A stretch of 64,000 nucleotides of DNA. Origin: Streptomyces sp. B93. Lineage in GTDB: Bacteria > Actinomycetota > Actinomycetes > Streptomycetales > Streptomycetaceae. Made by a program: the position numbers and the translations under genes. The first letter of the stretch is position 1; every line of letters begins with the position of its first letter. The notes beneath the pieces were generated by a model. It saw only the letters and a list, made by a program, of their open reading frames with translations. It did not search any database and had not been told where the DNA came from. Location of the stretch: the NCBI RefSeq assembly GCF_018070565.1, contig NZ_JAGPXL010000009.1:124001-188000 (forward strand). Direction: 5' to 3'. Below, piece by piece: positions 1 to 8,294 of this stretch.

Positions 1-882
1 ATGATCCGGGCCCGCTGGGCGGCGCTCTACCGGGGCACTCCCCAGCTGCACACCGCCTACTCCTTCGAGTCGGTGATCGACGAGGTCTGCTTCATCTTCG
101 GGCCGATCATCTCCATCGGCCTGTCGACGGCCTGGTTCCCGGAGGCGGGGCCGCTGCTGGCGGCCTGCTTCCTGGCGACCGGCGTCTTCTGGCTGACCGC
201 ACAGCGCGCCACCGAGCCGGAGCCGCACCCGCGCGAGCGGCACGGCGGCGCGGGGGGCGGCAGCGCGCTGCGCTCGCGGGGCCTCCAGGTGCTGGTGACG
301 ACCTTCGTGGCGACCGGGGCGATCTTCGGCGCCGTCGACGTGGTCACGGTGGCCTTCGCCGAGGAACAGGGTCACAAGGGCGCCGCGAGCGTCGTCCTCG
401 CGGTGTACGCGGCGGGCTCCTGTGTGGCGGGCGCCGTCTTCGGGCTGCTGCACTTCAAGGGAGCGCCGGAACGCCGGTGGCTGCTGGGCGTCTGTGCGAT
501 GGGCGTGAGTATGATCCCCCTCCTACTGGTCGGGAACTTGCCGTTTCTGGCCGTGGCGCTCTTCCTCGCGGGTCTGGCCATCGCTCCGACGATGATCACG
601 ACGATGTCCCTGATCGAAGAGCACGTACCACGCGCGCAACTGACCGAGGGCATGACCTGGGTGAGCACCGGGCTGGCGGTGGGGGTCGCGGTCGGCTCCT
701 CGGTGGCCGGCTGGGTGATCGACGCCGCCGGTGCGCGCGCCGGGTACGGGGTTCCGGCGGTGTCCGGGGCCGTCGCGGTCGCGGTCGGTTTCCTCGGTTA
801 CCGCCGGCTGCGCAGGCCGGCTCCGGGTCGGGGAGGCACCGTTGAGCAGCACAGCGAGCGGGAAGAGCGGCACGTGGCGTAA
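1..882 (+). CDS. MFS transporter, C-terminal part (5' truncated by window edge)
   Basis: The last 293 residues of a major facilitator superfamily exporter. About eight hydrophobic helices are visible, at roughly residues 27-45, 48-66, 95-118, 124-146, 160-178, 180-203, 217-241 and 249-266. MFS proteins normally have twelve and are about 400 residues long, so the first four helices and the true start lie upstream; the ATG at base 1 is internal. The segment around residues 18-35 (SFESVIDEVCFIFGP) resembles the conserved stretch that begins the fifth helix in sugar or drug efflux permeases. The stop at 880-882 lies 41 bases inside the next gene, so the two are probably co-transcribed and translationally coupled. 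The substrate cannot be read from the sequence. Confidence 0.85.
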   Translation: MIRARWAALYRGTPQLHTAYSFESVIDEVCFIFGPIISIGLSTAWFPEAGPLLAACFLATGVFWLTAQRATEPEPHPRERHGGAGGGSALRSRGLQVLVTTFVATGAIFGAVDVVTVAFAEEQGHKGAASVVLAVYAAGSCVAGAVFGLLHFKGAPERRWLLGVCAMGVSMIPLLLVGNLPFLAVALFLAGLAIAPTMITTMSLIEEHVPRAQLTEGMTWVSTGLAVGVAVGSSVAGWVIDAAGARAGYGVPAVSGAVAVAVGFLGYRRLRRPAPGRGGTVEQHSEREERHVA

Positions 883-2161
883 CTGGGGCGGCAATGTCGC
901 CGCGCGGCCCGCGCGGGAGGTCGTCCCCGCCTCCGTGGAGGAGCTGGCGGACGCCGTGCGCCGGGCCGCCGAGGACGGGCTCACCGTGAAGGCCGTCGGC
1001 ACCGGGCACTCCTTCACGTCCATAGCGGCGACCGACGGTGTGTTGATACGTCCTCAACTGTTGACGGGCATTCGCGACATCGACCGTACGGCCATGACGG
1101 TCACGGTCGAGGCGGGCACCCCGCTCAAGAGACTCAACACCGCCCTGGCCCGCGAGGGTCTGTCCCTGGCCAACATGGGCGACATCATGGAGCAGACGGT
1201 CTCCGGTGCCGTCAGCACGGGCACGCACGGCACCGGCCGCGACTCCGGGTCCATCGCCGCGCAGATCAAGGCGCTGGAGCTGGTCACCGCCGACGGCTCG
1301 GTGCTCACCTGCTCGGAGAAGGAGAACCCGGAGGTCTTCGCGGCAGCCCGCATCGGTCTCGGCGCGCTGGGCGTCGTCACCGCGATCACCTTCGCCGTGG
1401 AGCCGGTCTTCCTGCTCACGGCCCGCGAGGAACCGATGCCGTTCGCCCGGGTCCTCGCCGAGTTCGATCAACTGTGGGCCGAGAATGAGCACTTCGAGTT
1501 CTACTGGTTCCCGCACACGGAGCGGTGCAGTACCAAGCGGAACAACCGCAGCGCGGGCCCGGAGCGGCCCGTCGGCCGTCTCGGCGCCTGGTTCGAGGAG
1601 GAGTTCCTCTCCAACGGCGTGTGGCAGGTGGCCAATCTGGTGGGCCGCGGCGTGCCCGCCGCCATCCCCGCCATCGCGCGGGTCGCCAGCCACGCGTGGT
1701 CCGCGCGGACGTACACCGACATCCCCTACAAGGTCTTCACCTCGCCGCGCCGGGTGCGTTTCGTGGAGATGGAGTACGCCCTGCCGCGCGAGGCGGTGAC
1801 GGACGCGCTGCGCGAACTGAAGTCCATGATCGACCGGTCCGGCCTGCGGATCAGCTTCCCCGTGGAGGTGCGCACCGCACCGGCCGACGACATCACCCTG
1901 TCCACCGCCTCCGGCCGTGACAGCGCGTACATCGCCGTCCATATGTTCAAGGGCACCCCCTTTCAGGCCTACTTCACCGCCGCCGAACGCATCTTCACCG
2001 CGTACGAAGGGCGGCCGCACTGGGGCAAGGTGCACACGCGCGACGCGGAGTACTTCGCGCAGGTCTATCCCCGTTTCGGGGAGTTCACCGCGCTACGGGA
2101 CCGGCTGGACCCCCAGCGCCGGTTCCAGAACGCCTACTTGAGGCGGGTTCTGGGGCAGTAG
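842..2161 (+). CDS. FAD-binding oxidase, D-arabinono-1,4-lactone oxidase family
   Basis: A 439-residue flavoprotein of the VAO/aldonolactone oxidase family. These enzymes oxidise sugar lactones or polyols such as alditols, passing electrons to oxygen. The N-terminal PP-loop FAD domain (about 15-190) contains GTGHSFTSI, where His56 occupies the usual 8-alpha-histidyl-FAD attachment position. The C-terminal ALO domain carries the typical HWGKVHT stretch and ends in a DP..RFQN-type tail. I chose the TTG at 842 because GGGAGG lies five bases upstream (831-836) and the tryptophan-rich start (TWRNWGGN) is where this family begins. The start lies inside the MFS gene, implying coupling. The exact substrate is not determined; alditol or xylitol oxidase is an alternative. 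Confidence 0.88.
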   Translation: MSSTASGKSGTWRNWGGNVAARPAREVVPASVEELADAVRRAAEDGLTVKAVGTGHSFTSIAATDGVLIRPQLLTGIRDIDRTAMTVTVEAGTPLKRLNTALAREGLSLANMGDIMEQTVSGAVSTGTHGTGRDSGSIAAQIKALELVTADGSVLTCSEKENPEVFAAARIGLGALGVVTAITFAVEPVFLLTAREEPMPFARVLAEFDQLWAENEHFEFYWFPHTERCSTKRNNRSAGPERPVGRLGAWFEEEFLSNGVWQVANLVGRGVPAAIPAIARVASHAWSARTYTDIPYKVFTSPRRVRFVEMEYALPREAVTDALRELKSMIDRSGLRISFPVEVRTAPADDITLSTASGRDSAYIAVHMFKGTPFQAYFTAAERIFTAYEGRPHWGKVHTRDAEYFAQVYPRFGEFTALRDRLDPQRRFQNAYLRRVLGQ

Positions 2162-2628
2162 CGGCGGCGGCGCCGGGACGAGACGGGAAAGTCGAAGAAG
2201 AACAGAGAACGACAGGGAGCGACAGAGAAAGAACGAGAACGCCCCGGGAACGCGTGAAATAGGCCACGTTCATGATCGAGAAAGCCAGTGAACACCGGCC
2301 AAGTACTGATCCTTGCCAGAAGTTGGGCGGCGTGCCAATCCACGCACGTGGCCCAAATGGAGTACTGTTGCGAGCCCTGGGTCCGGTCTCCCGCCAGGCT
2401 GTCCGGATCCTTCAAGGACCGCCGGGAGGGAGCTTGTTGCACAGGGTGACGGAGTTGGTCACTTAGCGTTGCGAATAGGTTACCGTGCCATAACGGCGAT
2501 CCAGGGCCCGTGCCCGACACGCCGGGCAACTCGGCAAGGTTGTGGCAGGCTGCACCCGGGCAGGCCACACTCGACTAGCGGAAGCAGCGACGCACGTGAC
2601 GTCGGCAGGCACCACCCGGGAGGTCCCC
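2162..2628. other. Intergenic region upstream of sepH
   Basis: 467 bases with lower GC than the flanking genes. The short open frames here lack the third-position GC bias of real genes in this window, so I treat it as non-coding. The best promoter candidate is a TAGGTT -10 at 2476-2481 preceded by a TTGGTC at 2455-2460. The 15-base spacing is short, so the pair is tentative. It would give a leader of about 140 bases for sepH. Confidence 0.4.
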
Positions 2629-3669
2629 ATGCCCGAACTGCGTGTCGTGGCCGTCTCCAATGACGGCACACGGCTGGTGCTGAAGGCTGCGGACTCAACG
2701 GAGTACACGCTTCCGATTGATGAACGGCTCCGTGCCGCCGTGCGCGGCGACCGTCCCCGCCTCGGCCAGATCGAGATCGAGGTGGAGAGCCATCTCCGCC
2801 CCCGCGACATCCAGGCCCGTATACGCGCCGGTGCGACCGCGGAAGAGGTCGCCCAGATGGCGGGCATCCCTGTCGACCGCGTACGCCGCTTCGAGGGACC
2901 GGTGCTCGCCGAGCGGGCCTTCATGGCCGAGCGGGCCCGCAAGACCCCGGTCCGCCGCCCCGGCGAGAACTCCGGCCCCCTGCTCGGCGAGGCCGTCCAG
3001 GAGCGGCTGCTGCTGCGCGGCGCCGAGAAGGACACCGTCCAGTGGGACTCCTGGCGCCGCGACGACGGCACCTGGGAGGTCTTGCTGGTCTACCGGGTCG
3101 CCGGCGAACCGCACTCGGCGAGCTGGACGTACGACCCGCCCCGGCGGCTCGTCCAGGCCGTCGACGACGAGGCGCGCGCGCTGATCGGCGAGTCCGACGA
3201 CCTCGGCGCCCCGGAGCCCAGCTTTCCGTTCGTGCCGCGTATCGCCCGGCTGCCGCGCGAGCGGACGCTGGACCGGCCCGCGGACCGGGAGCGGCCGAGC
3301 CTGCCGCCGGTGCCCGAGCCCGCCGAGGAGAGCGGCGCGGGTGAACGGGACTCGCTGACCAGCCTGCTGGAGGCGGTGCCCAGCTTCCGCGGCGACCTGG
3401 TGGTCCCGGAGCGTCCGTCGGCGGAGCCCGTCGAGGAGCCCGAGGAGCAGCCCGAGGCGGAGGAGCCCCCGGCGCCCGCGGCCTCGGCCGGTGCCGGTTC
3501 CGCCTACGCGGACGTCCTGATGCCGCGCTCGGTGGGCAGCCACCGTGACCGGCTCATCGGCTCCACCGACCGTCAGGCCGAGGCGGACGGCGTCCGCCCG
3601 GGCCGCCGCGCGGCGGTGCCGAGCTGGGACGAGATCGTCTTCGGCACCCGCCGCAAGAAGCAGGAGTAG
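2629..3669 (+). CDS. sepH: Cell division protein SepH (DUF3071)
   Basis: A 346-residue actinobacterial division protein. SepH is known to bind FtsZ and stimulate formation of FtsZ filaments and septa. The N-terminal part matches DUF3071: a short beta-rich segment (1-50) followed by a helix-turn-helix at about 58-92 (RPRDIQARIRAG...AEEVAQMAGIPVDRVRRFE). A W-x-SW repeat region (about 140-170) follows, then a long acidic Pro/Glu-rich linker (about 225-300). The C-terminus carries the family's short conserved end motif SWDEIVFGTR. The ATG at 2629 has GGGAGG six bases upstream. The gene stands alone, separated from the convergent rhodanese by a hairpin. Family assignment is firm; the FtsZ role is inferred from orthologues. 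Confidence 0.93.
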   Translation: MPELRVVAVSNDGTRLVLKAADSTEYTLPIDERLRAAVRGDRPRLGQIEIEVESHLRPRDIQARIRAGATAEEVAQMAGIPVDRVRRFEGPVLAERAFMAERARKTPVRRPGENSGPLLGEAVQERLLLRGAEKDTVQWDSWRRDDGTWEVLLVYRVAGEPHSASWTYDPPRRLVQAVDDEARALIGESDDLGAPEPSFPFVPRIARLPRERTLDRPADRERPSLPPVPEPAEESGAGERDSLTSLLEAVPSFRGDLVVPERPSAEPVEEPEEQPEAEEPPAPAASAGAGSAYADVLMPRSVGSHRDRLIGSTDRQAEADGVRPGRRAAVPSWDEIVFGTRRKKQE

Positions 3670-3687
3670 CGGCGGAGGAGCAGTGGG

Positions 3688-3720
3688 GCGCTCCCCCTGC
3701 ACATGCACAAGGGGGGCGCT
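3688..3720. terminator. Bidirectional terminator between sepH and the sulfurtransferase gene
   Basis: An inverted repeat with arms GCGCTCCCCCT (3688-3698) and AGGGGGGCGCT (3710-3720), 11 base pairs with one wobble and an 11-base loop. It sits between two convergent genes. There is no clear T-tract, as is common in Streptomyces. Confidence 0.7.
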
Positions 3721-3760
3721 GCAAGGGACCCTCCCCGAGGGCGGCGCCCCGAGGACCGGG

Positions 3761-4612
3761 CTACTGCGGATCCGGCCCCACCGCCACCGGCCGCGAGGGG
3801 TCGGAGGACCACTCCGACCACGAACCGACGTACAGCTCGGCCGGAATGCCCGCCACCGCCAGCGCCAGCGCCTCATGGGCGGCGGAGACGCCCGAGCCGC
3901 AGTACACGCCCACCGCGGTGCCGTCCGCGGCGCCCAACGCCTTGAAGTGGTCCCGCAGCTGTGCCGCGGGCAGGAAGCGGCCGTCCGGGCCGACGTTCTC
4001 GTGGGTGGGCGCGGAGACCGCGCCCGGAATGTGTCCGCCGATCCGGTCGATCGGCTCCACGTCACCGCGGTAGCGCTCCGCCGCCCGGGCGTCCAGCAGC
4101 AGTCCCGAGCGGGCCAGCGCGGCGGCCCCGTCCGCGTCGAGGAGTCCCGTGGGCCCGGGGACCGGCCGGAAGTCGCCCTCCGGCGGCGTCGGCTCGTGCG
4201 TCGACAGTTCCCCCTGCCAGGCGGCCAGCCCGCCGTCGAGGACCCGCACATCCGGGTGCCCCGTCCAGCGCAGCAGCCACCAGGCGCGGGCCGCCGCCCA
4301 GCCCTGGCCGCCGTCGTAGACGACGACCGGCCGCCCCACCGTCACGCCCGACCGGCGCATCGCGGCGCCGAACTCCGCCAGGTCGGGCAGTGGATGGCGG
4401 CCCGCCGGGCCCGGCGCCGAGGCCAGTTCCCGGTCCAGGTCGACGTAGACCGCGCCGGGGAGGTGCCCGGCCGCGTACTCGGCGCGGCCGTCGAAGGCGG
4501 GCTCACCGGCCGCCTTGGCCAGGGTCAACTGCCAGCGGACATCGAGCAGTACCGGCGGGTTCCCGCCCGCGAGGTCGCTCGCCAGTTCGGATGCGGAGAT
4601 GATGGCGTTCAT
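3761..4612 (-). CDS. Sulfurtransferase with two rhodanese domains
   Basis: A 283-residue tandem-domain rhodanese (thiosulfate or 3-mercaptopyruvate sulfurtransferase type). The N-terminal domain (about 5-125) is the inactive structural repeat, where an Asp (VVVYDGGQG) stands in place of cysteine. The C-terminal domain (about 150-275) carries the active-site loop CGSGVSA with the nucleophile Cys238. A CGSGV-type loop is typical of the mercaptopyruvate/thiosulfate enzymes, and the exact donor cannot be decided. An in-frame ATG nine bases further upstream exists (4621), but the AAGGA sequence is correctly spaced only for the ATG at 4612. The protein is cytoplasmic, with no signal peptide. Likely roles are sulfur transfer and cyanide detoxification. 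Confidence 0.92.
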   Translation of the reverse strand: MNAIISASELASDLAGGNPPVLLDVRWQLTLAKAAGEPAFDGRAEYAAGHLPGAVYVDLDRELASAPGPAGRHPLPDLAEFGAAMRRSGVTVGRPVVVYDGGQGWAAARAWWLLRWTGHPDVRVLDGGLAAWQGELSTHEPTPPEGDFRPVPGPTGLLDADGAAALARSGLLLDARAAERYRGDVEPIDRIGGHIPGAVSAPTHENVGPDGRFLPAAQLRDHFKALGAADGTAVGVYCGSGVSAAHEALALAVAGIPAELYVGSWSEWSSDPSRPVAVGPDPQ

Positions 4613-4900
4613 GGCCACCATCCTTGCCTACGGGGTGGCCGCGTCGCCCATGTCCGGCTACTCTGCCCGCCGGGCAGGTCCGATCACCACGCGTACGGGA
4701 TCGGGCACATGCTGTACAACAGGCTGACACCCGCAATCACATGAACGGCCAGGAAACCCCCGCGGACCGGGCACGGAGCGGGGAAGGGCCCCCGGCGGCG
4801 CGCCCGCAGCGCGCGGCGCCCCGGGTGGTGCGAGCATCGGCACGGGGGTCGAAGGGCGGAAGCGACGCGGTCACCGCGAGGGGCCGAGAAGAGAGAGACG

Positions 4901-5710
4901 ATGACCGAGGCACGGGGGCCGGCCGGCCGCAGCGGCGAAGCGCACGCCCGGTACGCGCCCGGCACGCCCTGCTGGGTGAGTCTGATGGTGCACGGGATGG
5001 CCACGACCCAGGAGTTCTACGGCGCCCTGTTCGGCTGGGAGTTCAGGCCGGGGCCCCGGCAACTCGGCCCCTATGTGCGGGCCCTGCTCGACGGCCGTGA
5101 GGTGGCGGGCATCGGCCAGCTCCCGCCCGACCGGCATCTGCCCATCGCCTGGACGCCCTACCTCGCCACGGCCGACGCCGACCGGACCGCGGACACCGTA
5201 CGGCTGTGCGGCGGCACGATCGGCGTGGGGCCGCTGGACGCGGACGAGGCCGGGCGGTTGGCGATCGGATCGGATCCCTCCGGTGCCGTCTTCGGCGTCT
5301 GGCAGGCGGCGGCGCACAGTGGCACGGCCGTCACCGGGATGCCCGGCACCCCGGTCTGGAACGAACTGCTCACCTTCGAGACGGTCGGCGTCGCCAAGTT
5401 CTACGAGTCGGTCTTCGGCTACGAGGAGGAGCCGGTGGTCTCCGCCGACTTCGACTACGTCACCCTCCTCGTCGACGGCCGCCCGGTCGCCGCCATCCAC
5501 GGTGTGGGCAACACCCTGCCGCGCGACCGGGGGCCGCACTGGGTGACGTACTTCGAGGTGGACGACCTGGAGGAGACGCTGTCCCGGGTCGTCGACCTGG
5601 GCGGGCAGATCATCAGCCCGGCCCGCGACAGCGAGCAGGGCCGGGTGGCCACGGTGGCGTGCCCGGAGGGTGCGCGCTTCTCCCTGCTGCGACCGGACCG
5701 CCGCGGTTGA
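4901..5710 (+). CDS. VOC family protein with two glyoxalase-like modules
   Basis: A 269-residue protein made of two vicinal-oxygen-chelate modules (about 20-128 and 142-262). Each begins with the typical pattern of a pairing-strand Trp followed by a helix ending FYGALFGW or FYESVFGY. This CFP-30B/hydroxylase-like subfamily is abundant in Streptomyces and its members are mostly uncharacterised; some bind metal or act as antibiotic-binding proteins. The first module has CWVSLMV and the second WNELLTF, so the usual metal ligands are not obvious. GAGAGAG precedes the ATG. A short hairpin at 5714-5728 separates it from the convergent thymidine kinase. No specific substrate is claimed. Confidence 0.85.
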   Translation: MTEARGPAGRSGEAHARYAPGTPCWVSLMVHGMATTQEFYGALFGWEFRPGPRQLGPYVRALLDGREVAGIGQLPPDRHLPIAWTPYLATADADRTADTVRLCGGTIGVGPLDADEAGRLAIGSDPSGAVFGVWQAAAHSGTAVTGMPGTPVWNELLTFETVGVAKFYESVFGYEEEPVVSADFDYVTLLVDGRPVAAIHGVGNTLPRDRGPHWVTYFEVDDLEETLSRVVDLGGQIISPARDSEQGRVATVACPEGARFSLLRPDRRG

Positions 5711-5713
5711 GGC

Positions 5714-5728
5714 CTGTCCGGCGGACAG
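5714..5728. terminator. Short hairpin between convergent VOC and tdk genes
   Basis: CTGTCC-GGC-GGACAG, a perfect 6-bp stem with a 3-base loop. It occupies the 21-base gap between two convergent stop codons and is probably a shared terminator. Confidence 0.45.
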
Positions 5729-5731
5729 CCG

Positions 5732-6379
5732 CTAGGCGTGCGGCACCGGCAGGACGTCCGGGGAGAGTGTGGCCGCGCGGGCGGTGGCGGCGGTCATCCG
5801 GCGGCGGTGGTGGCGACGGCACAGCACCTCGTAGCCGACGGCCTCGGACTGGTTCACGTCGCCGACCACGACCTGGGCGCCCTCCACGACCATCTCGCCG
5901 CCCACCGTACGGGCGTTGTGCGTGGCCCGCGCGCCGCACCAGCACAGCGCCTCGACCTGGAGCACCTCCACCCGGTCGGCCAGCTCCACCAGCCGCTGCG
6001 AGCCGGGGAAGAGCTTGCTGCGGAAGTCGGTCGTGATGCCGAAGGCGTACGCGTCGAGACCGAGGTCATCGACGACCCGCGCGAGCTGGTCGATCTGCTC
6101 CGGCGCCAGGAACTGTGCCTCGTCGGCGATCACATAGTCCGCGCGTCCGCCCTGCGAGAGGTGGTCGACGAGATAGCCGTACAGGTCCATGCCGTCCTCG
6201 ACCTCCACCGCGTCGGTGACCAGGCCGAGCCGCGAGGAGAGCTTGCCCTCGCCCGCGCGGTCGTCACGGGTGAAGATCATGCCCACCAGCCCGCGCGCGG
6301 AACGGTTGTGCTCTATCTGGAGAGCCAGCGTCGACTTCCCGCAGTCCATGGTTCCGGAGAAGAACACCAGCTCGGGCAT
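5732..6379 (-). CDS. tdk: Thymidine kinase
   Basis: A 215-residue type II thymidine kinase, transferring phosphate from ATP to thymidine in nucleotide salvage. The P-loop is SGTMDCGKST (8-17), the DEAQF Walker B motif follows in the middle, and the lasso/zinc region is present as CWCGARATHNAR with a downstream CRRHH, giving the four zinc ligands. The length matches bacterial enzymes. It is the third gene of a minus-strand run behind a DUF5998 protein and a nucleotide pyrophosphatase-like enzyme, 46 bases after the latter. The ribosome-binding site is weak (AAAGGT, far upstream), so coupling to upstream translation is plausible. Confidence 0.96.
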   Translation of the reverse strand: MPELVFFSGTMDCGKSTLALQIEHNRSARGLVGMIFTRDDRAGEGKLSSRLGLVTDAVEVEDGMDLYGYLVDHLSQGGRADYVIADEAQFLAPEQIDQLARVVDDLGLDAYAFGITTDFRSKLFPGSQRLVELADRVEVLQVEALCWCGARATHNARTVGGEMVVEGAQVVVGDVNQSEAVGYEVLCRRHHRRRMTAATARAATLSPDVLPVPHA

Positions 6380-6425
6380 GGCGGGTTGAGCACCTTTCGG
6401 CGAGGGGACGGACGGGGGGCGGGCG

Positions 6426-7619
6426 TCAGGAGCGTACTTCGAGCAGCGGGACCAGCTGCTCGGCGGGGGTCATCGAGCCGTGGTTGCCGACCATGGCCGA
6501 CTCCTTGGGCTCCCGCTCCGAGGCGATGATGAGCACGTCGTCGCGGGCGGCCGCGACGACATCGCCGATCCGCCCGTGGACGCGTCGGTCGATCCGCGGG
6601 CCGAACCAGCCCGCCGCGATCGCCTCGTCCCGCGAGGCCACCCAGAACTGCTCGCCGAGCACCTCGCGCCAGCACGTCAGTACGTCGTTCTGGGCGCCCG
6701 GCACGGCGTACACGTGCCGCGCCCGGCCCTCGCCGCCGAGCAGGGCGACCCCGGCGCGCAGCTCCCAGTCCGTGTCGAAGTCGATGCGGTGCTCCTCGTC
6801 GAACGGCACGTCGATCATGCCGTGGTCGGCGGTGACGTAGAGCGCGCTGCGCGGCGGAAGCTGCTCGGCCAGCCGCTGGACGAGCCGGTCGACGTACATC
6901 AGCTGGCCGCGCCAGGTGTCGGAGTCGACGCCGAAGCGGTGGCCCGCGCCGTCGACCTCGGCGTAGTACGTGTAGACGAGGGCACGGTCGCCAGCGGCCA
7001 GTTGCTCCGCCGCGAGGTCCATGCGGTCCTCGCCGGACAGCCGCCCGTGGAACGTTCCGCCACTGAGCGCGACCTTGGTCAGCGGGGTGTTCGCGAAGGC
7101 GGGCGAGGAGACCTGGGCGGCATGCACCCCGGCGTCGTGGGCGAGCTGGAAGACGGTGGGGTACGGCTGCCAGGTGCCCGGCGCGGTCCAGGGCTGCCAG
7201 CGCAGCTGATTCATCAGCTCACCGGTGTCCGGGTTGCGGACGGTGTAGCCGGGCAGGCCGTGCGCGCCGGGCGGCAGGCCGGTGCCGACGGAGGCGAGGG
7301 AGGTCGCGGTGGTCGCGGGGTAGGCCGTGGTCAGGGGGCGGCCGGTGCCGCCGCGCGAGCTGCCGAGCAGGGACGCCATGAACGGCGCCTCCTCGGGGTG
7401 CGCCTTCAGCTGCTCCCAGCCGAGGCCGTCGATCAGGAAGACGCAGGCCCGGTCGGCGGGCTCCAGTTCCCCGATGGCCGCGGTGACGCCGGGCACGCCC
7501 ATGCCCGCGGCGAGCGTGGGGAGCAGGTCGGCGAGGGAGCCGCCGCCGTACTCGGGGCGGGGCGCGGAGTCGACGGACAGGGGCTCGGGGTGCTGCTCCC
7601 AGGCGGTGGGATGTGCCAT
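6426..7619 (-). CDS. Alkaline phosphatase superfamily nucleotide pyrophosphatase/phosphodiesterase-like protein
   Basis: A 397-residue member of the nucleotide pyrophosphatase/phosphodiesterase branch of the alkaline phosphatase superfamily. The two-metal site is visible: LIDGLGW supplies the first Asp, AYPATTATSL the catalytic Thr, HRFG the later ligands, and TADHGMID the Asp-His pair. There is no signal peptide, so it is probably cytoplasmic, unlike many family members. Its ATG overlaps the stop of the upstream DUF5998 gene (TGATG at 7617-7621), indicating translational coupling, and thymidine kinase follows. The natural substrate is unknown; the neighbours suggest nucleotide or phosphodiester metabolism. 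Confidence 0.88.
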   Translation of the reverse strand: MAHPTAWEQHPEPLSVDSAPRPEYGGGSLADLLPTLAAGMGVPGVTAAIGELEPADRACVFLIDGLGWEQLKAHPEEAPFMASLLGSSRGGTGRPLTTAYPATTATSLASVGTGLPPGAHGLPGYTVRNPDTGELMNQLRWQPWTAPGTWQPYPTVFQLAHDAGVHAAQVSSPAFANTPLTKVALSGGTFHGRLSGEDRMDLAAEQLAAGDRALVYTYYAEVDGAGHRFGVDSDTWRGQLMYVDRLVQRLAEQLPPRSALYVTADHGMIDVPFDEEHRIDFDTDWELRAGVALLGGEGRARHVYAVPGAQNDVLTCWREVLGEQFWVASRDEAIAAGWFGPRIDRRVHGRIGDVVAAARDDVLIIASEREPKESAMVGNHGSMTPAEQLVPLLEVRS

Positions 7620-8206
7620 CAGCGGGTGATGTCCGCGGTCGCCTCGGAGATGGCCTGCGCGAAGACGAGCGCCTGCCGCACGGTCTCCGGGCCGTCCCCG
7701 GCCTCGCTGACGCGCAGGCTGAGGTCGTCGGCCGTCGAGTTGCCCGTGTAGCCGTGGTCCGCCTCGCAGTTGGGGTCGCCGCAGGCGGCGGGCTCCAGGT
7801 CGATGCGGGAGACGGCGCCCCAGCCGATGGTCAGCACGACCTCACGCGGGAGGGTGCCCGGCTTGTACGACTCCGGATTGGCGACCACCCGGCTGACCAC
7901 GACCGACGAGATCCGGCCGAGTTTCACGGACTCCGTGGAGGTGGTGGCGTACGGCGTCGGGGAGGTGCTGTCGGCGGCCTGCTCGTCGGTGTGGCTGACG
8001 ATGAAGCGGTTCTCGGTGAGGACCAGCACGGTCACATGGCGCCGCACCTCGTTCTGGTCGAACGTCGTCTCCTGGTGGACCAGGTACGACCGCATGGGCT
8101 CACCACCCACGGCGGCCTCCACCGCCTCGGCCACGAGGGCCGGGTAGTAGCCACTGCGCTCGATCGCCGCGCGCAGCCCCTGGGTCGTCGTACTGGTCTT
8201 GGCCAT
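7619..8206 (-). CDS. DUF5998 family protein
   Basis: A 195-residue conserved actinobacterial protein of unknown function (DUF5998). It has no signal peptide or membrane segment. Two cysteines in ACGDPNCEADHGYTG form a C-x4-C-x3-H cluster that could bind metal. I chose the ATG at 8206 rather than the in-frame codon 24 bases upstream because AGGATGG lies about six bases before it. It is the first gene of the run ending in thymidine kinase and overlaps the next start by one TGATG. Its constant position next to nucleotide enzymes is the only hint of role. Confidence 0.85.
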   Translation of the reverse strand: MAKTSTTTQGLRAAIERSGYYPALVAEAVEAAVGGEPMRSYLVHQETTFDQNEVRRHVTVLVLTENRFIVSHTDEQAADSTSPTPYATTSTESVKLGRISSVVVSRVVANPESYKPGTLPREVVLTIGWGAVSRIDLEPAACGDPNCEADHGYTGNSTADDLSLRVSEAGDGPETVRQALVFAQAISEATADITR

Positions 8207-8294
8207 GCCGTCCATCCTAAGGGGGCCCACTGACTGCGAGGCACCGCTCAGCCGCGCGGTCCACGGGCCCCTGCCGGGTGCCCCGCGCGGGGTG

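Noticed and set aside
2272..2466. Short plus-strand frame (64 codons) upstream of sepH
   Set aside because: Third-position GC is low, there is no ribosome-binding site, and it lies over the likely promoter region.
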